Assembly (NCBI GenBank): GCA_965204925.1
Contig: OZ242021.1
Span: forward strand, 1,302,001 to 1,366,000
Source: G963663315 sp965204925
GTDB lineage: Bacteria; Pseudomonadota; Gammaproteobacteria; Arenicellales; Poriferihabitantaceae
Length of the DNA: 64,000 nucleotides
Reading direction: 5' to 3'
The notes under the pieces: model-generated
Told to the model about the DNA's origin: nothing
Database searches by the model: none
The model's input: the letters and a program-made list of their open reading frames with translations, nothing else
Translations under genes and position numbers: made by a program
In this document: in pieces, positions 42,486-51,662 of the stretch
Layout of the letters: each line of letters starts with the position of its first letter
Position numbering within the stretch: the first letter of the stretch is position 1

Positions 42486-43241
42486 ATGACCAGCCCGGAT
42501 TTGAAACAACGTTACAGCAGGCAGATGCGCCTGCCGCAGGTCGGCGAACAGGGGCAGGATAAGTTGATCAATGCTACGGTGCTGATCGTCGGCATGGGAG
42601 GTCTTGGTTCACCCGTCGCATTGTATCTGGCTGCGGCGGGAACCGGGCGGCTCAGGATCGCGGATTTCGATGTGGTGGACGAATCCAACCTGCAACGACA
42701 GATTATCCACCAGCATGCCGACATAGGCCAACTGAAAACCGAATCTGCCGCCGCTTCATTGCGGGCAATCAATCCGTCCATTCATATCGAAACCCTGGAT
42801 TACTCGCTTGATTATGAGGATTTTATCAGGCACTGTAGCCATGTTGACCTGATCATGGATTGTACCGACAACTTCCCGACCCGGTTTGTCCTGAATGATG
42901 TTTCGCTCAAGACCGCAATACCCCTGGTCAGCGGGGCGGCAATTCGCTGGGAAGGCCAGGTTACGACGTTCGACCCGCGCAAAGAACACAGCCCGTGTTA
43001 CCGATGCCTGTATCCGGATACCGGAATCGAGAGCGCGACCTGCGCCATGGAAGGTGTAATCGCGCCGGTTACCGGAGTGATTGGCACGATGCAGGCGATG
43101 GAAGCGGTCAATATCCTGCTCGGGCAGGGACAGCTTCACGGGGTGGTCTGGCTGTTCGACGCCCGCCTGATGGAATGGCAGAAAATGCAGCTGCCCAAAA
43201 ATCCGCATTGCCCGGCTTGTGGACGGCCTCGGGCAGACTGA
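42486..43241 (+). CDS. MoeB/ThiF-family sulfur-carrier adenylyltransferase
   Basis: This 251-residue E1-like enzyme activates the C-terminus of a ubiquitin-like sulfur carrier (MoaD or ThiS) with ATP. It has the Rossmann ATP motif VLIVGMGGLGSPVALYLAAAG, the DFDVVDESNLQRQ segment and the RFVLND motif. Two zinc CxxC pairs, CYRCLYP and CPACGRP, are present. The ATG at 42486 matches family starts; an ATG at 42441 is possible. No moaD or thiS is next to it, so whether it serves molybdopterin or thiamine is open. Confidence 0.88.
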   Translation: MTSPDLKQRYSRQMRLPQVGEQGQDKLINATVLIVGMGGLGSPVALYLAAAGTGRLRIADFDVVDESNLQRQIIHQHADIGQLKTESAAASLRAINPSIHIETLDYSLDYEDFIRHCSHVDLIMDCTDNFPTRFVLNDVSLKTAIPLVSGAAIRWEGQVTTFDPRKEHSPCYRCLYPDTGIESATCAMEGVIAPVTGVIGTMQAMEAVNILLGQGQLHGVVWLFDARLMEWQKMQLPKNPHCPACGRPRAD

Positions 43242-43321
43242 CTGGCCGGGCGGTACACGGCGTCCCGCAAACAGGGTCAGCAGGACGCAAACCGGCGCCG
43301 GAAAAATCAGTACGGCGCCTG

Positions 43322-43936
43322 TTACGCAGGTATGATTACCCTTGATTCCAGTAATTTGATGATCGTTTCGACGCACTGACCAATATCATTCTCCGCGGTA
43401 TTGATCACCAGATCGGCGTTTTCCGGCTCTTCGTAGGGCGACGAGATGCCGGTGAAATTGGCAATCTCTCCCTTGCGCGCCCGTTGATACAGACCCTTCA
43501 CATCCCTGTTTTCACACACCTCAAGAGGGCATTGGCAGTAGATTTCGATAAAATCCCCGGCATGGCCAAACATCGTCCTGACCCGTTGGCGATCGACCCG
43601 GAAAGGGGAAATCAGGGCGGTCAACGCAATTACCCCGGCCTCGACAAACAGTTTTGCCATCTGGCCGACGCGGCGAATATTCTCGCTGCGATCATTGTCC
43701 GAAAACCCGAGGTCGCCGCACAGACCATGGCGTACATTGTCACCGTCAAAAACGAACGTTCTGCACTCTCTTTGGAACAGCAACTCCTCAACCGCGTGCG
43801 CAAGGGTGGATTTGCCGCTGCCTGACAATCCGGTAAACCAGATGACCGCGCTGTGGTGGCCATTTTGTTGCCGGCGCCGACTGCGGGTAACGGTCGGTTG
43901 ATGCCACACGGCATCAGGTGACGTGGAGCGCGGCAT
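43322..43936 (-). CDS. cysC: Adenylylsulfate (APS) kinase
   Basis: This 204-residue kinase makes PAPS from APS and ATP. It has a P-loop, GLSGSGKST, at 36-44, the FDGDNVRHGLCGDLGFS substrate motif, RVGQMAKLF, and the lid region FTGISSPYEEPENADL. It is stand-alone, with no cysD or cysN nearby, so it may serve sulfation or assimilation with genes elsewhere. It is convergent with the MoeB-like gene. Confidence 0.93.
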   Translation of the reverse strand: MPRSTSPDAVWHQPTVTRSRRRQQNGHHSAVIWFTGLSGSGKSTLAHAVEELLFQRECRTFVFDGDNVRHGLCGDLGFSDNDRSENIRRVGQMAKLFVEAGVIALTALISPFRVDRQRVRTMFGHAGDFIEIYCQCPLEVCENRDVKGLYQRARKGEIANFTGISSPYEEPENADLVINTAENDIGQCVETIIKLLESRVIIPA

Positions 43937-44014
43937 AGCGGTCAGACAGAGGGGTCGGTATATCCCGGGTAACCACCCGTCCTGTCAGGACAGGCATGAT
44001 TTTGCTGCGCTGTT

Positions 44015-45262
44015 TTACTGCCCCTGCCCTGCCATATCCATCATCGCGTGCAGCAGGACGTTGCAACCCGCCTCCAGATCTTCCGGCGTCGCCGATTCCT
44101 CTTCATTGTGGCTCAGTCCGCCTTCACAAGGCACGAAAATCATTGAAGTCGGGACGTTTTGACATACCTGACAGGCATCATGGCCCGCCCCGGAAACGAT
44201 TTTCTGATGACCGTAGCCAAGCATTTGCACGGCTTTTGACACCACCTCAATGCAACCCGGATCAAAGCGCACGGGAGGCTTGTACCAGATTTCCTCACTT
44301 TTGATCTCAAGGTCATGCTGTGCGGCGACCGCCTCAACGCGGGCCTTCAGAGACGCCGCCATTTGTTTCAGCGCGCCATCATCCGGGTTGCGCAAATCGA
44401 CCGTCAGCGTGACTTCGCCGGCAATGGTATTGCGTGAATTTGGTAAAACCGAGATTTCTCCCACCGTACCGACCGCTTCGGGCGCATGTTCAAGCGCGAT
44501 GTCCCGCACAGCCTGAATCAGGGCAGCTGCCCCGCTCAGCGCATCCCTTCGTCCAGCCATCGGTGTTGACCCGGCGTGGGCGTCCTGACCACAAAGGGTG
44601 ATGTCGAACCAGCGTTGCCCCTGTCCTCCGGTAACTACGCCCACCTGATCGCCATCACGTTCCAGTATCGGCCCCTGTTCTATGTGCGCCTCGAACAGCG
44701 CCGTCATCGGGTGGTTGCCGCACTCCTGTGAACCCATATAGCCGATTCGCTCCAGCTCCTGTTTAATCGTCCTGCCGTCCGCATCCCGGCGTGACCAGGC
44801 ATATTCCTTGTCGAACAAACCGGCGAAAACCCCGGAAGCGATCATCGCGGGAGCAAACCGGGAGCCTTCCTCATTAGTCCACATTACGACTTCCACCGGC
44901 GCCCGGGTTGAGATATTGTGTTGATTCAGGGTACGTATCACTTCGAGGGCGGCCAGAACCCCGTAAATTCCGTCGAATTTGCCGCCATGCGGTTGGGTAT
45001 CCAGGTGACTGCCGGCGCATACAGGCGGCAATTCACTATGGGTTCCCGCCCGCCGGGCAAATATATTGCCCATGTCATCTATCGTTATCTCCAGGTTTTC
45101 CGCCTTGCACCATTTTACGAACAGATCCCGGCCCTGCCTGTCTTCATCGGTCAGCGCAAGCCGGCGGGAACCGCCTTTTTCACCGGGCCCGATCTGCGCC
45201 ATGGCCATAATACTGTCCCACAGGCGCCGGCCATCCACCCGCAGGTTTTGTACGGAAGTCAT
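44015..45262 (-). CDS. Zn-dependent N-carbamoyl-amino-acid hydrolase / ureidase (M20 family)
   Basis: This protein of about 415 residues hydrolyses N-carbamoyl (ureido) compounds to amine, CO2 and ammonia. Metal ligands of the M20 amidohydrolases are seen in AGSHLDTQPHGGKFDGIYG, TNEEGSRF, EAHIEQG and the C-terminal CEGGLSHNEEE. The dimerisation domain has HAGSTPMAGRRDALSGAA. The ATG at 45262 is 13 bases after the amidinohydrolase stop; a longer in-frame form overlaps that gene. Relatives include allantoate amidohydrolase, beta-ureidopropionase and L-carbamoylase. The substrate is unknown but should match the product of the partner enzyme. Confidence 0.85.
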   Translation of the reverse strand: MTSVQNLRVDGRRLWDSIMAMAQIGPGEKGGSRRLALTDEDRQGRDLFVKWCKAENLEITIDDMGNIFARRAGTHSELPPVCAGSHLDTQPHGGKFDGIYGVLAALEVIRTLNQHNISTRAPVEVVMWTNEEGSRFAPAMIASGVFAGLFDKEYAWSRRDADGRTIKQELERIGYMGSQECGNHPMTALFEAHIEQGPILERDGDQVGVVTGGQGQRWFDITLCGQDAHAGSTPMAGRRDALSGAAALIQAVRDIALEHAPEAVGTVGEISVLPNSRNTIAGEVTLTVDLRNPDDGALKQMAASLKARVEAVAAQHDLEIKSEEIWYKPPVRFDPGCIEVVSKAVQMLGYGHQKIVSGAGHDACQVCQNVPTSMIFVPCEGGLSHNEEESATPEDLEAGCNVLLHAMMDMAGQGQ

Positions 45263-45275
45263 GTTTGTATCCCGC

Positions 45276-46172
45276 TCATACCGGTTCGCGGCGCAACGCC
45301 TGACACAGGCAGTGCACCCCCCCTCCGCCGAGGGTGAACATCGACATATCAGGAGCGAATACCTGATAGCCCAGCGCACGCATTTTCTCATTCAGCCCGA
45401 CACTGCCGGACATCGACAGCACCTTTTTGTTGCCGAGAGCAACCAGATTGACGCCAAGATCCCTGGCTTCACTGAACCCCACATCGACAAAATCAAAGCC
45501 TTTCTTTTTCATCCAGTCGATCACCCATCCTTCCAGCGCATCCAGACAGGCCACCACGAGCTTTTCATCCAGTGGAACGACCAGTCCATCCATGTGCACA
45601 AAAAGCGCGGGAATCGGCGCTACCTCACAATCCCAGCCCTCGGCGCGAACAAATCCGGCAACCTGCTCGGCGCCCGCCTGTTCCGAACGTTCTTCGCCGT
45701 GGCCAATCAAAACCGCGCCGGGTTCAAGGATAACGAAATCTCCACCTTCAAAATGTCCGGCCGTGACATAATTCCAGATCGGAATATGGTTCTGCTGATA
45801 AAACCGGATCGCGGTGACGTAGTCTGCACGGCGGCATTTCAATTGCATGTGGCAGATCAACGCACCCCAGGGCGTCATGGCGCTGGAATCCCGGGCGAAA
45901 AAATTGCGGTGCAAAACCGGGTCCGCGTCCAGGTAGTGACAGGTAACACCCGCTTCTTCCTCATAGATGCGCACCATTTCACGGTGCTGTCTGCGGGCCA
46001 GATCAAAATCGAATTCGATCCCGGTTTTATGCTGGTTCCTGAGCGTGCGCCCGATCAGCGGCCCGGCTTCGACCCACCTGAAATAATCGGGCTTGCCCAG
46101 CAACACATCCGTCAGGACACCATAATCATTGTCGATACCCCAATAATCCGCAGGATACTGTCTGGCTGTCAT
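45276..46172 (-). CDS. Arginine deiminase-like amidinohydrolase
   Basis: This 298-residue pentein-fold enzyme resembles arginine deiminase and dimethylargininase. It has the NFFARDSSAMTPWG strand, the HFEGGDFVI motif (catalytic His and acidic pair), and the nucleophile Cys288 in GGGGVHCLCQALRR at the C-terminus. Such enzymes turn a guanidino group into a ureido group with release of ammonia or an amine. The next gene on the strand encodes a carbamoyl hydrolase, which would act on a ureido product. The gene is divergent from a ProXVW-like importer. The true substrate is unknown. Confidence 0.82.
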   Translation of the reverse strand: MTARQYPADYWGIDNDYGVLTDVLLGKPDYFRWVEAGPLIGRTLRNQHKTGIEFDFDLARRQHREMVRIYEEEAGVTCHYLDADPVLHRNFFARDSSAMTPWGALICHMQLKCRRADYVTAIRFYQQNHIPIWNYVTAGHFEGGDFVILEPGAVLIGHGEERSEQAGAEQVAGFVRAEGWDCEVAPIPALFVHMDGLVVPLDEKLVVACLDALEGWVIDWMKKKGFDFVDVGFSEARDLGVNLVALGNKKVLSMSGSVGLNEKMRALGYQVFAPDMSMFTLGGGGVHCLCQALRREPV

Positions 46173-46585
46173 TTTTTATCTAACCCCGTGTTTTCTTGTT
46201 CCGGATCAATACATACAATAATACAGGACTCGCCAAAAAGCCCGTGTGAGTCGCCGATAATACCCCATCGGCATCAGAAAAACATTCTATTATATTCCCG
46301 CTTTTGCTTGTCAATTTCGCATAGCGCCCCGAACAGATCCAGTGATTTCACACAAAAAAACCCGGAATGCCCTTGCTGAACTGTGCTGATTGCCTTTACA
46401 CTCTCAACTTATCAGTTGAAGTAACGGGATAATGCGCTGTAGGGCGACCTTTTTCCTCTTGTTGTTTCGCCGCCGTTAAAATGCAGTCAGACAGGGGACC
46501 TGAGCATTTCCATTACCGATACCGATCCGGATTTTCCGGATCATAACCTGCTTTACCCAAATATCACGAAAACCGGAGTGCAGAA
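46173..46585. promoter_or_regulatory. Divergent gap between amidinohydrolase and ABC transporter genes
   Basis: This 413-base gap has no supported gene. An inverted repeat TCAACT (46404-46409) and AGTTGA (46414-46419) with a 4-base loop lies 10 bases before a GATAAT box (46428-46433). It is a candidate operator for joint control of the enzymes and transporter. No regulator gene is adjacent. Confidence 0.45.
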
Positions 46586-47542
46586 ATGAAAAAAGCAAAC
46601 AAGAAACTTACCGTGGCGTTGATTGCCAGCGCCATGGGCGCAAGCGCCGCCGCCCAGTCGGCCGATATCGTGGTCGGAGTGCCGAACTGGCCCACCGTAG
46701 CCATGACCGCGGATGTCCTGAAGGTAGTCATTGAAGACAACTTTGGACTCGAAGTGGAATTGCAGAATGGCACCAACCCGATCATATTCGAAGCGATGGA
46801 CAGTGGCTCCATGCACGTCCATCCGGAAGTCTGGTTGCCCAATCAGGACAACCTGCACAATACCTTCGTCACGGAAAAAGGCACGGTAGCCATGAATCCG
46901 AACAGTGTGGGGGGGCCTCAGGCAATGTGCGTGACCCGGGGAACGGCGGAAAACACCGGTATCCGGGCGCTGTCCGAACTGTCCGACCCGGAGATGGCCG
47001 CCAATTTCGACAGGGACGGCAACGGCATGGGCGATATATGGATTGGCGCTCCCGGCTGGGCCTCAACCAATATTGAAAAAATCCGGGCAAAAAGTTACGG
47101 CTATGACGCGACCATGGATTTGCGTGAAATGGACGAAACCCTGGCGTTGGCTGAAGTGGACGCCGCGATCGCGCAAGGGGAAAACATCGTATTTTTCTGC
47201 TACAGGCCGCATCACATGTTTACACTGTATGATCTGGTGATTCTCGATGAACCTGCATACGATGAATCGAAATGGACCATCGTGCAACCAACTGATGATC
47301 CGGACTGGCTGGAAAAATCCAGCGCGCCCACAGCCTGGAACGTAGCCCGCTTGCATATTCATTATGCGACCAGCCTGAATGACTCTCATCCGGAAGTGGC
47401 GTCATTGCTGTCCAACGTCGCGCTGGATTCAGATTCGTTATCCGACTGGGCTTACGCGATCGTTGTCGACAAGGTGGATAACGCCGAGTATGCGAGACAG
47501 TGGGTGATGGATAATGCCGACCTTGTAAATTCATGGTTATAA
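46586..47542 (+). CDS. proX: ProX/OpuAC-like ABC substrate-binding protein
   Basis: This 318-residue periplasmic receptor has a signal peptide ending near ASAAAQSA. The OpuAC-type fold is marked by VVGVPNWPTVAMTADVLK, HPEVWLPNQ and DIWIGAPGWASTNI. Tryptophans at such positions often make the aromatic box for quaternary ammonium ligands such as glycine betaine or proline betaine. A CGGAG site precedes the ATG. A terminator-like hairpin follows the gene, before proV. The neighbouring guanidino enzymes suggest the ligand may differ from betaine. Confidence 0.85.
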   Translation: MKKANKKLTVALIASAMGASAAAQSADIVVGVPNWPTVAMTADVLKVVIEDNFGLEVELQNGTNPIIFEAMDSGSMHVHPEVWLPNQDNLHNTFVTEKGTVAMNPNSVGGPQAMCVTRGTAENTGIRALSELSDPEMAANFDRDGNGMGDIWIGAPGWASTNIEKIRAKSYGYDATMDLREMDETLALAEVDAAIAQGENIVFFCYRPHHMFTLYDLVILDEPAYDESKWTIVQPTDDPDWLEKSSAPTAWNVARLHIHYATSLNDSHPEVASLLSNVALDSDSLSDWAYAIVVDKVDNAEYARQWVMDNADLVNSWL

Positions 47543-47569
47543 GCAACCATAACCGGTGGTTTTGAATGG

Positions 47570-47605
47570 ACGGGCGGCACAGTTGTTATGTGCCGCCCGT
47601 TTTTG
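47570..47605 (+). terminator. Terminator-like hairpin between proX and proV
   Basis: ACGGGCGGCAC (47570-47580) and GTGCCGCCCGT (47590-47600) form a perfect 11-bp stem with a 9-base loop, followed by a T stretch. It is a good rho-independent terminator or attenuator that would favour receptor over ATPase expression. Confidence 0.85.
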
Positions 47606-47645
47606 TTTGCAGAACCGGGCATCCGGGTGAGGGTAAGGAGACATC

Positions 47646-48710
47646 GTGGAAAACATGAATGACGTGAGCAAGCAGGTCATACGTCTGGATGATGTATGGA
47701 AAATATTCGGGGAGCGTGCCGCCGAGGCCATGCAGGCTGTGCAGAATGAAGGACTGTCAAAACCTGAAGTGCTTGAAAGGTACGGTTGTGTAATCGGGGT
47801 CGCAAAGTGTACGTTCGAGGTCCATTACGGTGAAATATTCTGCGTAATGGGATTGTCGGGCTCCGGCAAATCAACTATGGTGAGACATCTTAACCGACTG
47901 CTCGAACCAACCTCCGGCCAGATCCATGTGCTCGGAAAGGACATGATGGCGCTGAATGAAACCGAGTTGCGTAAAATGAGAGCGGCGCATATCGGTATGG
48001 TATTTCAGCATATGGCGCTGTTCCCGCACCGTACAGTACGTGATAACGTCGCGTTTCCGCTGCAAGTGCAGGGAGAGCCGAAATCCAGACGCTGGGAAGA
48101 ATCCCAGCGCTGCCTCAGTATGGTCAACCTGGATGGATATGAAGACCGTTACCCGAGAGAGTTGTCGGGAGGAATGCAACAGCGCGTTGGTCTGGCCCGG
48201 GCATTGGCTTCCGATCCGGAAGTATTGTTGATGGACGAACCGTTTTCGGCGCTGGACCCGCTGATCCGGCGCCAGTTACAGGAACAGTTCATGGCGCTAT
48301 CGGCCGAGCTTGGCAAAACAACGGTCTTTATCACCCATGATCTGGATGAAGCCATCAGAATAGGCAGTCGCATCGCCATCATGAAAGACGGCGTGATCGT
48401 GCAGATTGGAACTCCGGAAGAAATAGTAACCAATCCGGTGGATGACTATGTGGCCGATTTCGTCGAGGGCATTTCCACGCTGAAACTGATTTTCGCTCAT
48501 ACCATCATGGTGAAGATGGATGAGTATCAACCTGAGCGAGGGGATGATCTGTCGATGTCTCCAAGAGCGCCTCATGATACCGATCTCTCTGGATTGATAG
48601 ACTTGTCCGCGACTACCGATCAACCCATCATCATTACGGATGACGGCAAGGATGTCGGAGTAGTTAACAAAACCACGCTTCTCAAAGGCATAAAAGGGGG
48701 TGACAACTGA
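47646..48710 (+). CDS. proV: ProV-like ABC transporter ATPase
   Basis: This protein of 354 residues hydrolyses ATP for import. Walker A is GLSGSGKST (near residue 74), the signature is LSGGMQQRVGLARAL, Walker B is VLLMDEPFSALDPL and the His switch is FITHDLDEA. A short C-terminal region after residue 275 is too divergent to call a full CBS pair. A GTG at 47646 follows GTAAGGAG at good spacing; an ATG at 47655 is also possible. The stop overlaps the permease start. Confidence 0.92.
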   Translation: MENMNDVSKQVIRLDDVWKIFGERAAEAMQAVQNEGLSKPEVLERYGCVIGVAKCTFEVHYGEIFCVMGLSGSGKSTMVRHLNRLLEPTSGQIHVLGKDMMALNETELRKMRAAHIGMVFQHMALFPHRTVRDNVAFPLQVQGEPKSRRWEESQRCLSMVNLDGYEDRYPRELSGGMQQRVGLARALASDPEVLLMDEPFSALDPLIRRQLQEQFMALSAELGKTTVFITHDLDEAIRIGSRIAIMKDGVIVQIGTPEEIVTNPVDDYVADFVEGISTLKLIFAHTIMVKMDEYQPERGDDLSMSPRAPHDTDLSGLIDLSATTDQPIIITDDGKDVGVVNKTTLLKGIKGGDN

Positions 48711-50254
48711 TGCAGGAAACCGGCATTGTGCCCGAGGCAAATACATTGGGGGGTTCGGTACGGGACTTTGTCGGAACCGGCGGCTCTTATTACGAAAAGG
48801 AGTTCGACAGGATCCAGTCTGCCACGAAATTTCCATGGAGCTGGAATACGATGGCTGCTGTGGCCGGCCCTTTCTGGGGCGCGGCGAGGGGGCTGTGGGG
48901 GTATTTCTGGACTTTCACGGTACTCGAAATTCTCGCGCTTGTGCAGATAGGTAAAGGTCTGTGGGGGCAGCTCGGGGCGGACAAACTGGTCAGGGCGGAA
49001 AGGCTGACGGAAAAATATACCGAAACAATAGCTCAGGCGGATACGGCCCGGGCAGCGGGAGAATCCGGCGCGGATGCCATTTATACGCGCGCTGAAAACC
49101 TGAAAAAAGTGATTGACCGCCTGACTGAGGAAGCCGCTGCAGCCTCGGCAGGGGCGCTCGGCTATCTGCTGGCCGGCATCGCGCTGTTTGTCGTTTTCAG
49201 GGTAATACAGGGTTTTTACGCGAATCGCAGATACGAACAACAATATCTGGTCTGGCGGGCCGAGCCGCAAACCACCCAGTCCGGGTTTCATTGGCTCTGG
49301 GCAGGGTTTGGCGGGTTGCTTTGGCTGGCGATCGTTCCTCTGACCCTTTACAAGTTTACGGTCGGCAAAATAGCGCCCGCCCTGACACCCTGGGTGGGGC
49401 TGTTTCCGGTTGAGAAAAAACAATACTTTTCACCGATCTCGACCTGGATGGATGAGGGGTTCGACAATATTTCCCTGCGTTTCGGCGATGTTTTCGATGG
49501 TGTGGTGGCAGGCATAAGAGCCGTGCTGGATGGTCTTGAAACGGTATTTGTCGATACTCCCTGGCCCGTTGTAATGACCGTCATACTGGTTACCGCGTGG
49601 CGTCTGGCCGGCCCCCGGGTCGCCATATTTTCCGCGGCTGCGCTGGCCTATCTCGGTCTGTGCGGCTTGTGGGAGACCAGCATGATAACGGTAGCGCTGC
49701 TGGGAGCGGCTGCCTTTTTATGCCTGTTGATCGGCATTCCTCTCGGCATCTGGTTCGGCAAGAGCCAGCGCGCCTACAATGCCGCTCTCCCGGTTCTTGA
49801 TTTCATGCAGACCATGCCGGCATTCGTGTATCTGATTCCGATTATCGCTTTCTTCGGCACCGGCAAGCCGCCTGGCGTGCTGGCAACCCTGATTTTTGGC
49901 ATGCCGCCGGTAGTCAGGTTGACCGCACTCGGAATGCGCGGCGTCCCGGAAAATACCAAGGAGGCCGCAATCGCGTTCGGCGCCACCAAGTGGGAAATGA
50001 TGAGGGACGTTGAAATTCCCCTGGCGATGCCCTCCATCATGACCGGAATCAACCAGACCATATTGATGTGTTTGTCGATGGTGGTGATCGCGTCATTGAT
50101 TGGCGCCAAGGGTCTCGGCCAGGATGTGCTGATAGCGCTGCAATACGCGGCCAAGGGACAGGGCATGCTGGCGGGGCTGGCGATACTGTTTGTCGCTATG
50201 GTCATTGACCGCATCATCCAGGGGCACTACCGCCGTTCTACCCAGGGGCGCTGA
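48710..50254 (+). CDS. proW: ProW-like permease with a long N-terminal extension
   Basis: This 514-residue permease is longer than typical ProW (about 350). The C-terminal part (from about residue 280) holds the permease helices and the EAA loop AAIAFGATKWEMMRDVEIPLAMP. The first 280 residues carry a hydrophobic segment near 45-75, a predicted coiled coil (AERLTEKYTETIAQADTARAAGESGADAI is its core) and two more helices. This extension is of unknown role. The start overlaps the proV stop. Confidence 0.85.
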   Translation: MQETGIVPEANTLGGSVRDFVGTGGSYYEKEFDRIQSATKFPWSWNTMAAVAGPFWGAARGLWGYFWTFTVLEILALVQIGKGLWGQLGADKLVRAERLTEKYTETIAQADTARAAGESGADAIYTRAENLKKVIDRLTEEAAAASAGALGYLLAGIALFVVFRVIQGFYANRRYEQQYLVWRAEPQTTQSGFHWLWAGFGGLLWLAIVPLTLYKFTVGKIAPALTPWVGLFPVEKKQYFSPISTWMDEGFDNISLRFGDVFDGVVAGIRAVLDGLETVFVDTPWPVVMTVILVTAWRLAGPRVAIFSAAALAYLGLCGLWETSMITVALLGAAAFLCLLIGIPLGIWFGKSQRAYNAALPVLDFMQTMPAFVYLIPIIAFFGTGKPPGVLATLIFGMPPVVRLTALGMRGVPENTKEAAIAFGATKWEMMRDVEIPLAMPSIMTGINQTILMCLSMVVIASLIGAKGLGQDVLIALQYAAKGQGMLAGLAILFVAMVIDRIIQGHYRRSTQGR

Positions 50255-50326
50255 CCCGTCACCGGTCGGTCGGAATCCGACAGGTTGCAGATGGCGATAT
50301 TTGCGCGCCCGACCCGAGACGGCTGA

Positions 50327-51544
50327 TTACCGGGTCGGGGCTTGTGCGAGTAGCCGGACAATGAAGCGCTCGCCCAGTTCAAGCAAATCGGGTTCCGTAC
50401 CGTTGTGCTCCCTCATCCCTTTGATGATTTTGCGGGGGATGCCCATGCCCATATGTTCCAGATACCGGTAGTCGCGCATCACATCCTTCAATAACTGGTT
50501 GCGCGCGGCGCGCGTCCCGAACCGCATGCGTTGCGGCGTTATGCCATTCGGCAGTCGGCCCGGTGAGACAATTTCCAGGCGGTCACTGTAAACCGCTAAC
50601 TCAATATCGGTGCTCGTGAGCAGGTAATCACGGTGGATCAGAGCGTTAACGATGCCCTCGCGCAGCGCATCGGAAGGATAGAGCGGACTCTCTACCCGTC
50701 TTCCGTCTTTTGCCTTGACAACCACACGTGTGTTGCGTTGCACAAAATACAGAGCCTGTTCGACGAGGCCGTTCTCAACAATTTCGCCGCCTTCATTCAG
50801 CAAGGGCGTCATGGGGCCACGCAGCGCAGCGCGCTCCTGCGCGCCATAGTCCTGTTCCGTTCCGGGATATGCAACAGCGTCTATGCCGGCATGAGGCAGA
50901 AACCGGTTCGGCGTCCTGCCGAACAACAACATGCCGCCCACGGTTACGCCTTCCTCGGTCATGACTTCGGTGTTAGTGAGAAGTGACTGCCACGCCTTCC
51001 GGTCTTCATCGGCAGGCACATCCTGCTGGCGAATGCCGCCGAAATAGTTTCGCAGCCGCCTGCGATCCAGGTTCGCGAGCCCGGCGCCCGATACGGGCCG
51101 CAACTCGGCCCGTACAGAACCTCGCCGCTGAAACAAGCGCGCGAGCTCTTCCTGACTTGCCTCCCGGCTCTGCGTCCCGACCCGCACCAAATACCGGTTA
51201 CTGTTGTTGTGCCAGAGCGCATGCACATCATAACCGCGAGTCACGCGGACAACCGCAATATCGTTATTGTCTATGGCGCCACGAACCACTTCGAAGAACG
51301 GAAAGATTGGCGGTCTGACCTTGTCGCGGCATACATTCATCACCCATTCTTCGAGAGCGTTTCGAGTCAGTCCTGTGACCGTTCCGTCATCTTCAACACC
51401 GAGCAGTACCGTGCCGCCTTCCAGGTTCGAGAAAGCGACCAGCTCCTTTGCGAGTTCCTGCGCACGCAGATCGTCCCTCTTGAATTCCACCCCGGAATTC
51501 TCCCCGTTCCTTATCATTTCCAACAATTCGGTGTGCGTTGTCAT
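50327..51544 (-). CDS. AlbA_2/Schlafen-type ATP-binding protein
   Basis: This 405-residue protein starts with an AlbA_2 (Schlafen AAA_4-like) domain: NSGVEFKRDDLRAQELAKELVAFSNLEGGTVLLGVEDDG in two blocks. A winged or linker region follows. The C-terminal ATP-binding segment has ALREGIVNALIHRDYLL and MGMGIPRKIIKGM, like the GHKL-type ATPase of putative transcriptional regulators often annotated as RecG-like helicases. True RecG motor motifs are absent. Its role is unknown; regulatory or defence functions are known for relatives. It is a single gene in core surroundings. Confidence 0.75.
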   Translation of the reverse strand: MTTHTELLEMIRNGENSGVEFKRDDLRAQELAKELVAFSNLEGGTVLLGVEDDGTVTGLTRNALEEWVMNVCRDKVRPPIFPFFEVVRGAIDNNDIAVVRVTRGYDVHALWHNNSNRYLVRVGTQSREASQEELARLFQRRGSVRAELRPVSGAGLANLDRRRLRNYFGGIRQQDVPADEDRKAWQSLLTNTEVMTEEGVTVGGMLLFGRTPNRFLPHAGIDAVAYPGTEQDYGAQERAALRGPMTPLLNEGGEIVENGLVEQALYFVQRNTRVVVKAKDGRRVESPLYPSDALREGIVNALIHRDYLLTSTDIELAVYSDRLEIVSPGRLPNGITPQRMRFGTRAARNQLLKDVMRDYRYLEHMGMGIPRKIIKGMREHNGTEPDLLELGERFIVRLLAQAPTR

Positions 51545-51662
51545 AGCTCAGAACCCGTATCCGGAGCGGCGCCTCTCGAACGTTGCCCTGACGTCTTTTA
51601 ATTTCATCGTAAAGCCCCCCGACAGATACAGGCAAGACGCCATCGCATCTTTCACGGAATCA

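Noticed and set aside
45066..46379. 437-codon plus-strand ORF
   Set aside because: It is antisense to the amidinohydrolase and carbamoylase genes, both with conserved active sites.
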